64,000 nt of DNA. Source: Lycocorax pyrrhopterus obiensis. Taxonomy: Eukaryota > Chordata > Aves > Passeriformes > Paradisaeidae. The stretch spans positions 25,850,629-25,914,628 of the forward strand of contig JACSVZ010000006.1 in NCBI GenBank assembly GCA_014706295.1, given 5' to 3'. Each line of letters opens with the position of its first letter. The stretch's first letter is position 1. Positions 31,784 through 43,440 of this stretch are shown here, in pieces. A program made the position numbers and the translations under genes. The notes beneath the pieces were generated by a model. The model was given only the letters and a program-made list of their open reading frames with translations, ran no database searches and had not been told where the DNA came from.

Positions 31784-34700
31784 GTGAGTGACCCTCGGGC
31801 CGGGGCGGTGGAGCCCCAGCGCCGCCCCGCCCGTGCGGGGGCTGCCGGGGCCCCGAGGCCCGCGCTGCAACCGGCCGGGAGCCCGGCTGCGCGGGGATGC
31901 GCGTACCGAGCCGCAGCGACCGCCACGAAATAGCCGAGCACGTCGCAGTTGCTAGGAAAAGTTGTCTGCGTTTTTGAGATGGTGTTGGCATGCCTGCGGT
32001 GGCACTTCAGAAGAGCTCCCTGCCTTGGTCAGAATACCTGCTGCATGTTTGAGGTTCTGGGTCTCGCTTGCTCTGGTTTGCCCTTTGCGTAGTCAACAGC
32101 TGCCGTCGGAAATGCTGGAGTTTCTTGAGCTGTAGCAGCAGATGGCCAGATGTGCGTGTTTTCATTTTAAATTATTTAAAGAGTTAGACAGTTCACTTTG
32201 CACGCTAGCAGACTTCAGTAAAAGGTGCAAAGAGAAAATAAAAAGGAGTTCTAGAAAATGCTCTCTTTCTTGTAGAAGGAAAAAAACACTGCAGAATAAG
32301 TACATAAGGATGTTTCCAGCTATCAAAATCGGAAGTCTCGTTTCTACAGGTGTGAAACATACTGCATTTGATTTCATTTCTCCTGCAGGAAGGAATACTA
32401 ATAGACAAGCAGGCTTAAAGAGCAAAAATGTGACTCTCTAGTGCCTGCCTCATATGACAGCCTTTTCTCAGAAGAAAACAATCAGTTGCAAGTTTGAACG
32501 TTATACAAAATCATGTTGAATTAGTCAGCGTCATGGGCATTTTGTTCTCACTTGCTTATGTTTGATCTCACATGAAAATGTAAGATGCTTTCTGTACATA
32601 GGGGAACACCTACTTAGTTAAAAGAAGCTTAGAAACCTTACATTTCCATCTTGATCAGCAGTTTATTTCACTGGGTGATATTTGCCCATTCAAAGTAATT
32701 TACTCAAGAGTGGGAATTTCTTCGTTGGTATATTAGTTAATAGCAGTCATTAAAACAATCTCTTCATAGATTTTTTTTTTGTTTTCATACTTTGGTTTTT
32801 TTTGTTGTTTTTTATATATATCACAGCTTCTGTTTGTGTGTAACTGTTATATTTGCTTATGAATATGCATGGTGGAGTGGGGAGGAAACAAAATTTGTCA
32901 GGTTGTGTGTAGCATACCAAGCTCTGCAGACTGCTAATGCCACACAAAGACAACATTTTGCAAGTTTCAACTCCTGGTGTTCCTATTGCTGTATTGTACT
33001 TTTAGGGAGGAACACGGTACAGACCACACAGGTAAGGCTGAGTAAACAGAACATAGACCTTATCAAAATAGTCAAAGAACAAATCTACTCCAGTTCCAAA
33101 CTATTTCTACGACCCTGTAGTGAAATTACACCTGGAAAAAGCCGAACAGAGCAAACACCAAAATACCATTCTGAAAAGTCCAGAACTTACCTTGTTAAGT
33201 CTCAACACCTGAAATACTGTTAATCTGTAGGGGAGTGGATGTGACAGTTTCCAATGGCAATCTCACAGGGCACTAATGGCATTGCACCAGCTCACAGCAT
33301 GTCTTAGTTGCATCCTGTACCTGTCAAAACTTTCTTCTCCATTCTAACACTTGCACAGCCTCTGGGAAAGAAAAGTTACATGCTAGATGGATTCTTTGAA
33401 TAATCTCTGTTTGTAGGGGGGCAGCTTGACTAAAGCTGGTCAAAAAGTAAGAAAATGTTTTTGTTTCATAAAATGCCATATCTCACAGCAGAAGGAAGCA
33501 ACCGGTCCCAGCTGTAGCTGTAGTCCATTCCTGAAGGCAAAACATGGAGTCTCCATTCTGATTCAGTTTGAGACGGCTTTCCCATATCACAAGTATTACC
33601 TGTACATACCTGTAGTGGTTTTGGTTCGATACAACATCATAAAGTCACCCAAAGACAATACCCATATCTAGAGTGTTCTGTGTTGCAAGGTCTTTGTTGT
33701 GTTGCTAGAGACTGTCTGCCTGGTTTTGGACAATGATCAGTAATTTCATCTAACATTGCAAAAACAAGGGAGTCAATATCTTGACTTAAGGTTTTTTACC
33801 TAGTAAAATAATGTTTTGTTCTAGTACTTTTTTTTTATTTCTGAGAAATCACAGCGTTGAGATGCTTAATGCATTCATATGCAAGTCATTTGTCTGCTTT
33901 TAAACTGTCTTTTACGTTTTTTAAAAAATTTATTTAGTAAGAGCTACTGTTCTGTGGCTTCAGAGCCAGAAATGTTTTTCAGAAGATTGTAATTTGTAGC
34001 GTCCTTCAGCTATAGGGCAGTTTTGTTGCTGAAGGAAAGTGGAATAGGAGCTGGGAGAGCAACACCCTCATCATGTGAAGTCCTCCTGGCAAGAGGGTCT
34101 GGTTGGATCCACCAGAGTTGTCATTCTCACCCTAGCAGTATTGGAGTTGTCTTATCCCTTGTCTTTCCTCAGGAACATGAAACCGTGTGGGTAGAAGGCT
34201 CCTCAGGGTGTGTGTGGGAGACTGCTGCCTCTCTGATAAACTGTAGTACTTTTATAGTGTAAAACAGGCCTTTTGGTCACCTGTGTTTTATCTCTTCCCA
34301 CTTCTGTTAAGCCGGCAGACCTTTTGGTGCCAGGAGATGATACTTGCTGGGCCTTGCCCGCCTGGGTTATCTCGCCTGTCTGCACCGGCCCCCTGTGGTG
34401 GGGAGAGGGGTGATATGCCCTGCCACTTAGGGCATATAGATATAGGCAATAGAATTATTTTGACTTTCGCAAGCACCAGTTAAGTGTCTGTTCAAGCAGC
34501 CTGGCTGGTAGTAGTGGCTTGTTCTAATCTACTAGACTATTGTGAAATACTATACTGAGTTAATGAACCAAGACTTGCACAGTCTTGAAATCAACCGTTC
34601 TGGTTTTTCTCCCTTAGTACTCAGTCCTCATCTCCTCAGCTCATTAAATAACATTGTTTTATAGCTGCTTGGTAGTTCAATAATACTGTTGAGCTGCTGT

Positions 34701-35192
34701 ATTAACTTTTACAGAATATTTAATTGAAGCATCCATTCTTATGACTCTCCCATTTGACATCAGATGTGTTGTCTTATGTTGATTTTTGCAACTGAAGTGC
34801 TTGTCATGCAACAAACAAGCAGGAGAAGTAGAATGTAAACATCCTAGTGAGCACCACCCGGTTCTAACCATGCTTTCTCCCTAATGTACCATGAGATAAG
34901 TTTTAGTTTAGTTTTCCATCTAATTTTCACAGCCTTGTTACAGTAACTGCAAGCATTCCCTTCCAAAGGTACAAGGTGAACCTTCTCCTTGTCTCAGTTA
35001 ATGACTGTTCAGCTAACTTTCATTCATGACAGAGTTCCTTAAGTATAATAGACATTTACATGAATATAGAGTTCATTAAGAACCATGCTATGACTAGAGC
35101 TATTAAGCTGCTGTGATGTCTGGTTTACTCTGATGCCTTTATGTGGTTAGCAGAAGGTGCTGCTTGTATATCAAGAATAAACATGGGTAGAA

Positions 35193-35202
35193 TGATTGAC
35201 AG
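35193..35202 (+). promoter_or_regulatory. PBX/PREP-type motif
   Basis: TGATTGACAG is a perfect match to the PBX-PREP/MEIS composite motif, the same decamer found beside GABRA4 exon 3. AATAAACATG lies about 15 bp to its left and resembles a forkhead motif. This is motif evidence only. Confidence 0.2.
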
Positions 35203-35845
35203 TAGTTAGTGTCATTCTTCAGGGCAAGCAAACAAATAATGTATTGCTCTATCTACTAAGAAACAGTTGAGAGAAGTATATGGACTCTAAAAAAATTCAC
35301 ATGCAGTACATGATGTAATTTTCTCTAAAATGTGTTCCTTACTGAAAAAAAGGTGGTCAAACCTTTATAGTAGGCAAAAGATGTCATGTACATGTCCTAA
35401 AGTTTAAAAAAACAATGCATATGATAAAGAACCTTTTATAGAGTAGTTTAAAAAGACACCAAAGAGGGGAAAAAAATGAAAAAATACCTCTATTTTATGT
35501 TGGGAACACTATTCCTGACCTACCATACTGATTTCACACTGATGATGTAGTTTCTGTGATCACAGACGGAAGGATTCATGTCCCTGCAAAAAGAGGTTAA
35601 AGAAAACATGGAAAGAATGTATAATTCTTTAGCTTCTCTAAACTTGTATTCAAGGCTCTTACATTTATGTGATATCCCAAATAAACCACAAATCTTGCCG
35701 AGAATTCGTGTATCTTTTATGCTGTCAACATCCCAACCAGTTGGGTAACATCTTTTTGCCCCAGAAAGAATTTTATTTAGCTTAAACCACTCACTTTTTG
35801 TATCCTTTTGGTAAAGTTGATAATTAAATAAGCCAACTGCATAAA

Positions 35846-35877
35846 AATATATGTATATATTGTGTATGTGTGTGTAT
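35846..35877. repeat. TA/TG-rich microsatellite-like tract
   Basis: Alternating purine-pyrimidine sequence, ATATATGTATATAT passing into TGTGTATGTGTGTGTAT. It is a degenerate dinucleotide repeat. Confidence 0.75.
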
Positions 35878-37532
35878 TGCAGATTGAGAAAGACTTAAGC
35901 TGTGTTCACTGACATAGCCAGAGTTTCACACATCTTATTCCTCCTTCCTGTCTTGATTAAGTATCTGAGAATTTAGCAGGGCGGCTGTTGTGAATCTCGA
36001 CATAGGAGATAAATCCTGGGGAACCAAATTGGCATTAAGAATCCCATCTCATGCCTCTTTGCATCAGAGCAGCCAAGTCTCATTTTTTGTAAGCATAAGT
36101 CTGATTCATATAGAACTAAAAAGTCAAAAATTCCTTTAGCCACAGCCAGTGTGGCAGCACAAATGATAATAAATGGTCCTTGGTCTAAATACATTTACCT
36201 GAAGATATTCATACAGATTAAACTTATTTTTTTTCTAAAAAGTCATAAAGCTTAATAATTATTAATGAAAATTTACTTAGCTGTAGTGCAGAAGAAGAAA
36301 GGAGAAATACTTTTTTGTTATATAGCAACTATCCTAAAGAGCATGAAGGACATGCAAAAGCACTTTAAATTAATATTAATAAGAATGTTCAGTAACCGAT
36401 TTTTTTTTTCAGCAAATATGGAAAAACTAATCAAGTAATAATACATAAAGGCCAAATCATTTCATCACTGTCTATTCCAAACGGGAGTAATTATATTAAA
36501 GAGTGAAACATGGAATGAATGTAGAAATGGGCAGCTTGAGGTTAACGACTGTGTCACTGTTAGTGGATGTTTTCTTGGATTGTTTTTCATTTGACAAGAA
36601 CAAGCGTTTCTTCAAAAAATTGATAAATAGGCAAAAATTATAAAGCAATAATGTAAATGTTGTTTCATATGATCCAGAAATCAGATGCATCTTAATTTTT
36701 CAAACGTTGAAAAAACTTGAGGCCAGCTTTAGGGCTGATATAAACTGTAGTCCAGATATTCTTTTTAGGCTGACAGGCACAATACTCTTCTGATTTCAAG
36801 GCTTAAACGAACTAGCTACGAATGCCCTTTAGAAGATATGTATTTTTTTTGTCTAATGTTAAACTCACAGTTCCCCACAAGTGCAACTCTCCTGACCCCC
36901 ACAATCTACAGTTAATCAATCGTATCACAGGGGTGCCTATGAAATTAGAGGGGTGACACCCTGCCCTTTTGTAATGGAAGCTTTAGCACCCAGTCTGAGG
37001 TATGTAGGATTTCACTAAATAAGGGGTATGCCTGCAAAGAGATAGGCTTTTTAGTTGTGTGGAAGGGAAGATGAAAGGATTTGCCCAGCACTGCCTGTTT
37101 TGTGCATCTGCATCAAACAACATGGCTGTGCTGTGACCGCTGGAAACATCCAGCTGATCTATTAATGTGCACAAATCCCACAGTTCGGCAGTACAAACCT
37201 TTTGAAACATTCACAGTCCCAAACGGTTCTTTAATAATGGAACAGTCAATGATTAACACCAAGAGACCCATTCCCCAAAATTAACTTCTTTCAAAAAAAA
37301 AGAAAAATAAATCCATAAAATTAAATTTCATGTTTCTTTTCCTGTTTGCAGGACAGGGCAAGTGCTTAATTAAAAGCTTTCACATTTTCCACAACTGCAT
37401 TTCCCTTTTAGTTCTGATTTTGGATTTTACATCTGACTTCTGAAAGAGAATATCAGACTCTTCCAAACTAAGCCTTTTTCTTCATAAGGAAATTCAAGGC
37501 ATACGTTTCAAATGTATGCACAACTTTAGTCC

Positions 37533-37547
37533 TTTTTTTTTTTTTTT
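37533..37547. repeat. T15 homopolymer
   Basis: Fifteen consecutive T in GABRB1 intron 3, without an adjacent retrotransposon body that I can recognise. Confidence 0.9.
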
Positions 37548-37683
37548 AATCAGCTTTACTTTGTACTCTATTGCCTGAAAAGTTCCATACCCCCTCTAGG
37601 CCATAATAATAAATTATCTACCAACTGCAGCTCAGTACAGACCTGGAGCTGAAGCTATGCAACCAAGAGAGGGAACGCTCGTA

Positions 37684-37697
37684 CCACCAGATGGAGG
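37684..37697 (+). promoter_or_regulatory. CTCF-like core motif
   Basis: CCACCAGATGGAGG matches the CTCF core CCASYAGRKGGCRS at 13 of 14 positions. The mismatch, A for C at position 12, weakens it. Confidence 0.3.
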
Positions 37698-38978
37698 AAT
37701 CTCAATGGAGGAACAGTATCAACCTCAGTAGCTATTACCAGAAAGACCTGTTTGTGTTCACAGGGTGCCAAGTACTCTGTGACAACAGCTGAAACTGTTA
37801 AATCAAACCCAGAGATTGCCTTCATTCAGAAGTATCCCCAACTGATGTGTTCTGTTTATCACTGTATTCCAAGCAGCAGCTGCTTGGGAGAATTCTCTAT
37901 GGTTTCTCATCTCCCATCCATCATAAGTGTGCTGTACTTTAAAGCATAAGTAAGGGCGGAAAAAACAACTATAAGGTCTTCTGGCAGGTGATGAAAAAGT
38001 CCAAGATAGCTACCTGAAAGATTTTACACTTTAATGCTCTTTGAGACTCCTTACTGGAAAGAGAACCCAGGATCTCAAGGTATGCACTTTCATCCTTGTA
38101 GAATTCTCTCACATTAAAAAATGCCTGTAACTCTGGCAGTGCTCCAAAAAACATATTAAAATGAAATTATTTCCACTCCAAAGTCTAAACTACTGCAAAT
38201 ATGTTCACAAGGAAATTGGTCATAGGAGTCACTGAATAATCTAGCAGAATAACACCAGATAATGCAGTGTGTTTGATTCTTTCTTTAAGCAATAACTTTG
38301 TATTAAGATTTACGTGGGATGGAGAATGTAGTCCAGATTTCTTGCATATCAGCTTTTACAATAACATTTCAGGGTTAAAAAGTTGCTTTTGGCCAAAGCA
38401 GTGTCACACTGAGGTTGGTTGCATCCTCTGCTGAGGCAAATCCTTAATGGTTCATGTCATGAACCAAGGAAAGGTAATTTAAAAGATTCCAAGGCAGCTT
38501 CTAGAAAGCTGCATTATCGCTCAGACATCCACCTTATAACAAGATTGACTTGTATGGTTTTAAATGCTCATGTTACAGTACATAGTTTCAAAGCAAAGAT
38601 TAATGATTTCAGACTGCCAAACTTAATTAAAGGTTGGAATAAATGTTCTCCATTAGAACTCATCAATCCATTTGACTGAGATGGAAGAATTTCAGTCATG
38701 TCTTTTTTAATTGCCTGTAGAAAGAACTGAAGAGTTAGCAAAGTTAAAACTGTTGAAACAGATAAACGGTGTCTAAATATTATGCAGGATCTTAATCATA
38801 TTAAAGGAGGAGTGCAGTTAATTTCACAGCATATTTTTAACCTGAAGAGCCTCCTAAGTGTAACTGAAGTAACATGAGTAGAAGTCAGTGGCAGGTAGAT
38901 ATGTTCGTGGTTGTGAATCTCAGGAGCTTCTGTAAGTACTAATTATTGCAGTGCACCAAGGACTCCTGTCCCATCCAA

Positions 38979-39012
38979 GTGGACTAGATGCTGATAGTCC
39001 CATCTAGTCCAC
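38979..39012. repeat. Perfect inverted repeat, 12-bp arms
   Basis: GTGGACTAGATG and CATCTAGTCCAC are exact reverse complements around a 10-nt loop. The arms have mixed composition, so the match is less likely to be trivial than AT-rich palindromes. Confidence 0.85.
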
Positions 39013-39866
39013 ATAGTTTTCAATGAATATGCTCACAGATAAAATTTCTTACCCCACTAAAATGAAGTACATATTAGCTCCAGCAGCTCGGCAGTTTACT
39101 CAGCAGCTTGCAGGAGCAGTTCAGCTCTCCAGTTTACATAATTTTTAAACCTTTGTTTCTATCCAATTTTCTGTGTTGTTGCTCTTCAACAGCATGAGAG
39201 AATAACCAAGCCTGGAATAATATCCTCCTATACTGTGTTCTTCCATTATGATTAATCCTTTCTTTAACCAGTGGTTTATTTGTAAGCCATTAACTGATCA
39301 AAATAATACACTGGTCGAGGAGAGAAATGGATGAGGTTTGGAGGCTTAGTTCGTATTAGCGCATTTCACAGGCAGTGCAGCTTTGTCACTGGTTTCCTGT
39401 GGAGGGAACAAAACATGGGATTGACAGCCACCTGTAAATTCTGGGTTTATTTTAGCTACTGCACCAGGACCACCTAGGGGGGAAGAAGTTTCAGAACATC
39501 AGTTACATGCTGGGAGTGAAATCTGTAACACTTGACAGTCTTCACAACTTGTTCAATGGTCCATGTATTCCTAAACTAATAGGAAGCAAATACAGTGTCA
39601 TTGTGGTGTCAATTGGAAATGAATTCTGAATATAGATCTTTTCAGTTCCCACTGTCAAGATAAATTAGTTTCTTTTCCAGAAGCACACTAAGGGTGTGAA
39701 TTTTTGATACATTAAAGATTATTTACATTCCAGATAATACATTCTTTCTTTTTAGTTATTCCTAGTAGAAGCTCAGAGTTAAGTACAGAGCAGATGATGG
39801 GAAGGGGTAGCATGTATCAGGAAAATATAAAGACAAAACATAACGAAGTAGTAACCACTCACAGCC

Positions 39867-39900
39867 ACTCTTGACTCTTGACTCACTCTTGACTCTTCTC
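39867..39900. repeat. CTCTTGA short tandem repeat
   Basis: Several copies of the 7-mer CTCTTGA, one interrupted by CTCA, occur within 34 bp. It is a small minisatellite-like slippage tract. Confidence 0.8.
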
Positions 39901-42330
39901 ACCAGTGTGACGTGGTCTATCAGGGAAAGTTCATCTTTGGAAATTTTTACATTGGATCAATTCAGTGAACCAATTCCAAATATGAAGCTAAAAATTCTTC
40001 CTGTTTTGGGAGTGTCTTATCCCAACAGCCATTTCATCCCTACAATGCTGAAAATTTACCATAGCATGAATCTTTCATTTTTCCCTTCCCGGAGCCCTGT
40101 AATTCTAAATGCAGTTTTCACAGTTCTGCCTTTTAGATCACACCAGGGATCTAAATACCAGTGCCAGAGACAAAATAGGGAAATGTTGCCCATGTCCGAC
40201 CAGTGTACTTCTCTGGGTTTGTTCTCCTCAATTTCTCACTGGAACAGGGATGTTTTTAAAGTAATACTATTCTAGCCCCTTAAAAGAGGAATGGGCAAGA
40301 GGAGACACAAGAGGAGTCAAAGAGTATTCTCATGAATAGTGTGATACTGTACTGTCACCCTTGGTCTCTGGACATTTTGCAGAGTGCTGTGTACAATATT
40401 GTTATACTGTCCACTATGAAACAGGATGGATTTGAATTTATCTTCTTTTAGTCTCTTCAAAGTACCTGTAAGCACTCCAGTTAGTTAAAGAACAGACATT
40501 AAATACATACTGAGAATTACTTTTTAAAGGGTGTTAATATTAATTCTTCAACTCATTATTAGAAGTGAATGCAGCACTGGCAAAGAGTAGCAGAGCAGCC
40601 AGCAGTGCCCTCAGTGTCAGGTGTTCTCATTTCACATCTGCAGAAGCCAGAAGCATTTAAAATGAGAGCTCATCTCCTGGACTGCCTCCTTCTCTCGGAA
40701 GGTAACACAAAACAAAGGTCCATCCAGGAACACTGCTCATTAAGTTGTCCAGTTTAAAAGTTGGTTTCCTTTCTCAGAAGGAAAGAGAAAAATAACTTCC
40801 TTTTTTTATTTTTTCCCCAATTTATTTATAAGTCATTTCTTGTCTTGAAGTAAAAGTCATGCTTATCCCTGCCCTCCTCCCACTGCAGGGTAGCTGTTAA
40901 GCCACTATCTTATTGGAAACAAGTACTTAAAAAGAAAAAATATTAATCAGCAGATGATTCTGACCTATTACTCAGGCAAGCTTATTACCTGGGTTTATTG
41001 TGGAACCTGATGGTTTCAATGACTTTTGCACAGCTTCTATTCAGAAATCCAGGCAACAGTGGTGCTCCAGATCATAGAGAACAAGTAAGTGAAAGAGGTG
41101 CTGCTGAGGACAACCTGCTGTGCCAGGGAATAGCGTCAGGGCCTGACTCGGCAGGACAGGACTGCTGGCTCAGCAGGACCCTGCTGATCTCACTGCTGCT
41201 CTGCAGGGCCCATCAGGTCAAGCTGCTGTCGTGACAGATGGCTAATTCTTTTCAACAGATTTGAAGCAGAAATACTGTAGTTTAGATTATTTTTTATAGT
41301 ACTATATAGAACCTTTTACAATGCAGTCGTTTTTTATGAATTACATATTTGGTTTTTTTCCAAGGATGTTTGTGGGGCCAGGAGGAACTTGAAATAAAGC
41401 AATTGTTATGCTGATTTTTTCTCATCCAAGTGATTACAGTAATGAAGAATTTAGCACAGTGTTATGGAAAGGAATTAAAAAATACGGAGCTCTGTACTTA
41501 AAACATTACGCATCTCTTAAACTCATTAGTATGGATAATTTTGTGATTTTTAGTCAAAAAAAATGGAAAGTCAGTATTCCATGTGACTTCCAGTAAACAG
41601 AAGTGATCAGTACAACACATTGCAATATCCAAGAACTCTGGAGCAAGAAGCTGGACAAACTTTATGCAACAGTATGCCAAACATAATTTTGAACCAATAC
41701 ACTTTAGTTTAAATACTTTATTAGCTAAGATTTAGCTGTGTCCATGTGCTCTTGAATCATCTTTTATAGAAATTCTATAGAAGAAAAATATATTTGACAT
41801 CTTGGTAGTGGAAAAGATTATTCCCATTTATCAGCTGTTCTTCCACTGAATATCAGCTCCAAAGGGCTCCTCTGGAGTACGTGGAGCATTGAAGTGCTCT
41901 GTTCACCTTGTTCTTTGGTTAGGTTCCTCTGAAATTAGTGAAGTTGCATCAGTAGTGAATCAAACCAACCTTATTCAAGGTGATTATACTTTCCTGCAGT
42001 AACTGCATTTTCTTGGAAAAATTCTGCCTGTAACATTTGTAAACTCAAGGCAAAATAAGCTCTTCTGAATACACAGACATCAAGAAAAAACTTCAAAAAA
42101 TGCTTGATTGTTATGGTGATGCCTCTGAGAAGCAAAATGCAAAAAAGAATTAAAATGAGCAAGTGAGAAAAAACGAGAAGTCTGTTACCCTTACAGGAAT
42201 ATATTCTCTGTCATTGCAGAGTCTTGGCTTGCAGACAGCTTGGTTTTCCTTGCAGCTTTTTTACAATTTTCCTGCTGCTATATTCATGCGTCCTAGCCTA
42301 GTGTTTAAATTAGGGGTTGGAGCAGCCCCC

Positions 42331-43047
42331 AGTATCAACACAGGCTGGGGGATGAACAGGTCAAGAGCAGCCCTACTGAGAAGGACTTGGGGGTGCTGGT
42401 GGGTGAGAGGCTGGACATGACCCAGCCACATGCACTCACAGCCCAGAAAGCCAAACGTGTCCTGGGCTGCATCCAGAGCACCGTGGGCAGCAGGGCCAGG
42501 GAGGGGATTCTGCCCCTCTGCTCTGCTCTGGTGAGACCCCACCTGGAGCCCTGCATCCAGCTCTGGGGTCCCAGCACAGGAAGGACATGGACCTGTTGGA
42601 GTGCGTCCAGAGGAGGACACCAAGATGATGAGAGGGATGGAGCAGCTCTCCTATGAGGAAATGCTGAGAGAATTGGGATTGTTCAGCCTGGAGAAGAGAA
42701 GACCCCAAGGATAACCTAATTGCAGCCTTCCTGTCCCTAAAGCAGCCTACAAGAAAGATGGAGGGGGACTTTTTACAAGGGCATGTAGTGACAGGACAAT
42801 GATTAATGGCTTTAAACATAAAGAGAGGGGGTTTAGATTAGATATTAGGAAGAGATTCCTTACTGTGAGGGTTGTGAGGCCCTGGTACAGGTTGCCCGGG
42901 GAAGTTGTGGATGCCCCATCCCTGGAAGTGTTTGAGGCCGGGTTGGATGTAGCTGTGAGCAACCTGGTCTAGTGAAAGCTGTCCCTGTCCATAGCAGGGG
43001 GGTTGGAACTAGATGATCTTGTCCCTTCCAGCCATAACCATTCTGTG
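42331..43047 (+). mobile_element. CR1 LINE, 5'-truncated 3' end
   Basis: About 717 bp match the 3' part of avian CR1 non-LTR retrotransposons, in the same orientation as GABRB1. The first half encodes a decayed C-terminus of the CR1 reverse transcriptase: GVLVGERLDMTQ, AQKAKRVLGCIQS, then LVRPHLEPCIQLWG, after which the frame breaks near 42590. The untranslated tail follows with the conserved CCATCCCTGGAAGTGTTTGA and GAACTAGATGATCTTGTCCC stretches. It ends at CCATTCTGTG, a variant of the CR1 terminal octamer. Frame breaks and indels show it is an inactive copy. No target-site duplication is visible, as is usual for CR1. Confidence 0.93.
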
Positions 43048-43385
43048 GTGGTATAATTTAAACATTGGTATAAGAAGCTGTCAGTCTTTCTGCCTTTTTC
43101 TGTAATTTGAGACCTCAGTCTCCTTAGTCTATGCTGAGCCAGCTCCAGTGGAAACAAAATGAACATGAACATTTACCTATGCATCTTCTTTTTTCTTATT
43201 CACACCCACAACCACATTATCAGAAAGTCATGCAAGTTTTAAAAGTCACAAGTGGGAATCTCTTCTGTTCTTTGTAGGTAGCAATCAATTTCCTTTGATT
43301 TTATTTGTATATTTGACTTTAAAATAAAGAAATCAAAATAGATCCAGAATAGGAGCTTTGAATTTTGTACTGAAACTGGGTAAGT

Positions 43386-43440
43386 GTGTGGGTGTTAATG
43401 CCTCTTCCTCCTGTGGGTGTTAATGCCTGCCTTCCTCCTT
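43386..43440. repeat. Imperfect tandem duplication, about 26-bp unit
   Basis: GTGGGTGTTAATGCCT followed by a CTTCCTCCT tail occurs twice in succession with small differences. Confidence 0.8.

Larger units (their letters stand above)
30805..31930. promoter_or_regulatory. GABRB1: CpG island and probable GABRB1 promoter
   Basis: About 1.1 kb of very GC- and CpG-rich DNA starts roughly 570 bp before the GABRB1 start codon and extends just past exon 3. It contains many GC boxes, for example CCCCGCCCCGCC near 31150-31161, and no TATA box near the start. Three coding exons and two mini-introns lie inside it. Long ORFs on both strands, up to 297 codons on the minus strand (31048-31941), are artefacts of stop-poor GC-rich sequence. 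Confidence 0.85.
31784..42330 (+). other. GABRB1: GABRB1 intron 3, first part
   Basis: After the CpG island ends near 31930 the sequence is ordinary AT-rich intron. Visible items are a TG/TA-rich low-complexity tract (35846-35877), a perfect PBX/PREP motif (35193-35202), a T15 run (37533-37547), a CTCF-like motif (37684-37697), a 12-bp-arm hairpin (38979-39012) and a CTCTTGA tandem repeat (39867-39900). Short ORFs do not resemble known proteins, and no GABRB1 exon or other gene was recognised. Confidence 0.8.

Noticed and set aside
31048..31941. A 297-codon minus-strand ORF over the GABRB1 promoter and exons
   Set aside because: It is Arg/Ala/Gly/Pro-rich, lies wholly in the CpG island, and is antisense to three well-supported GABRB1 exons. 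Stop-poor GC-rich DNA explains it.
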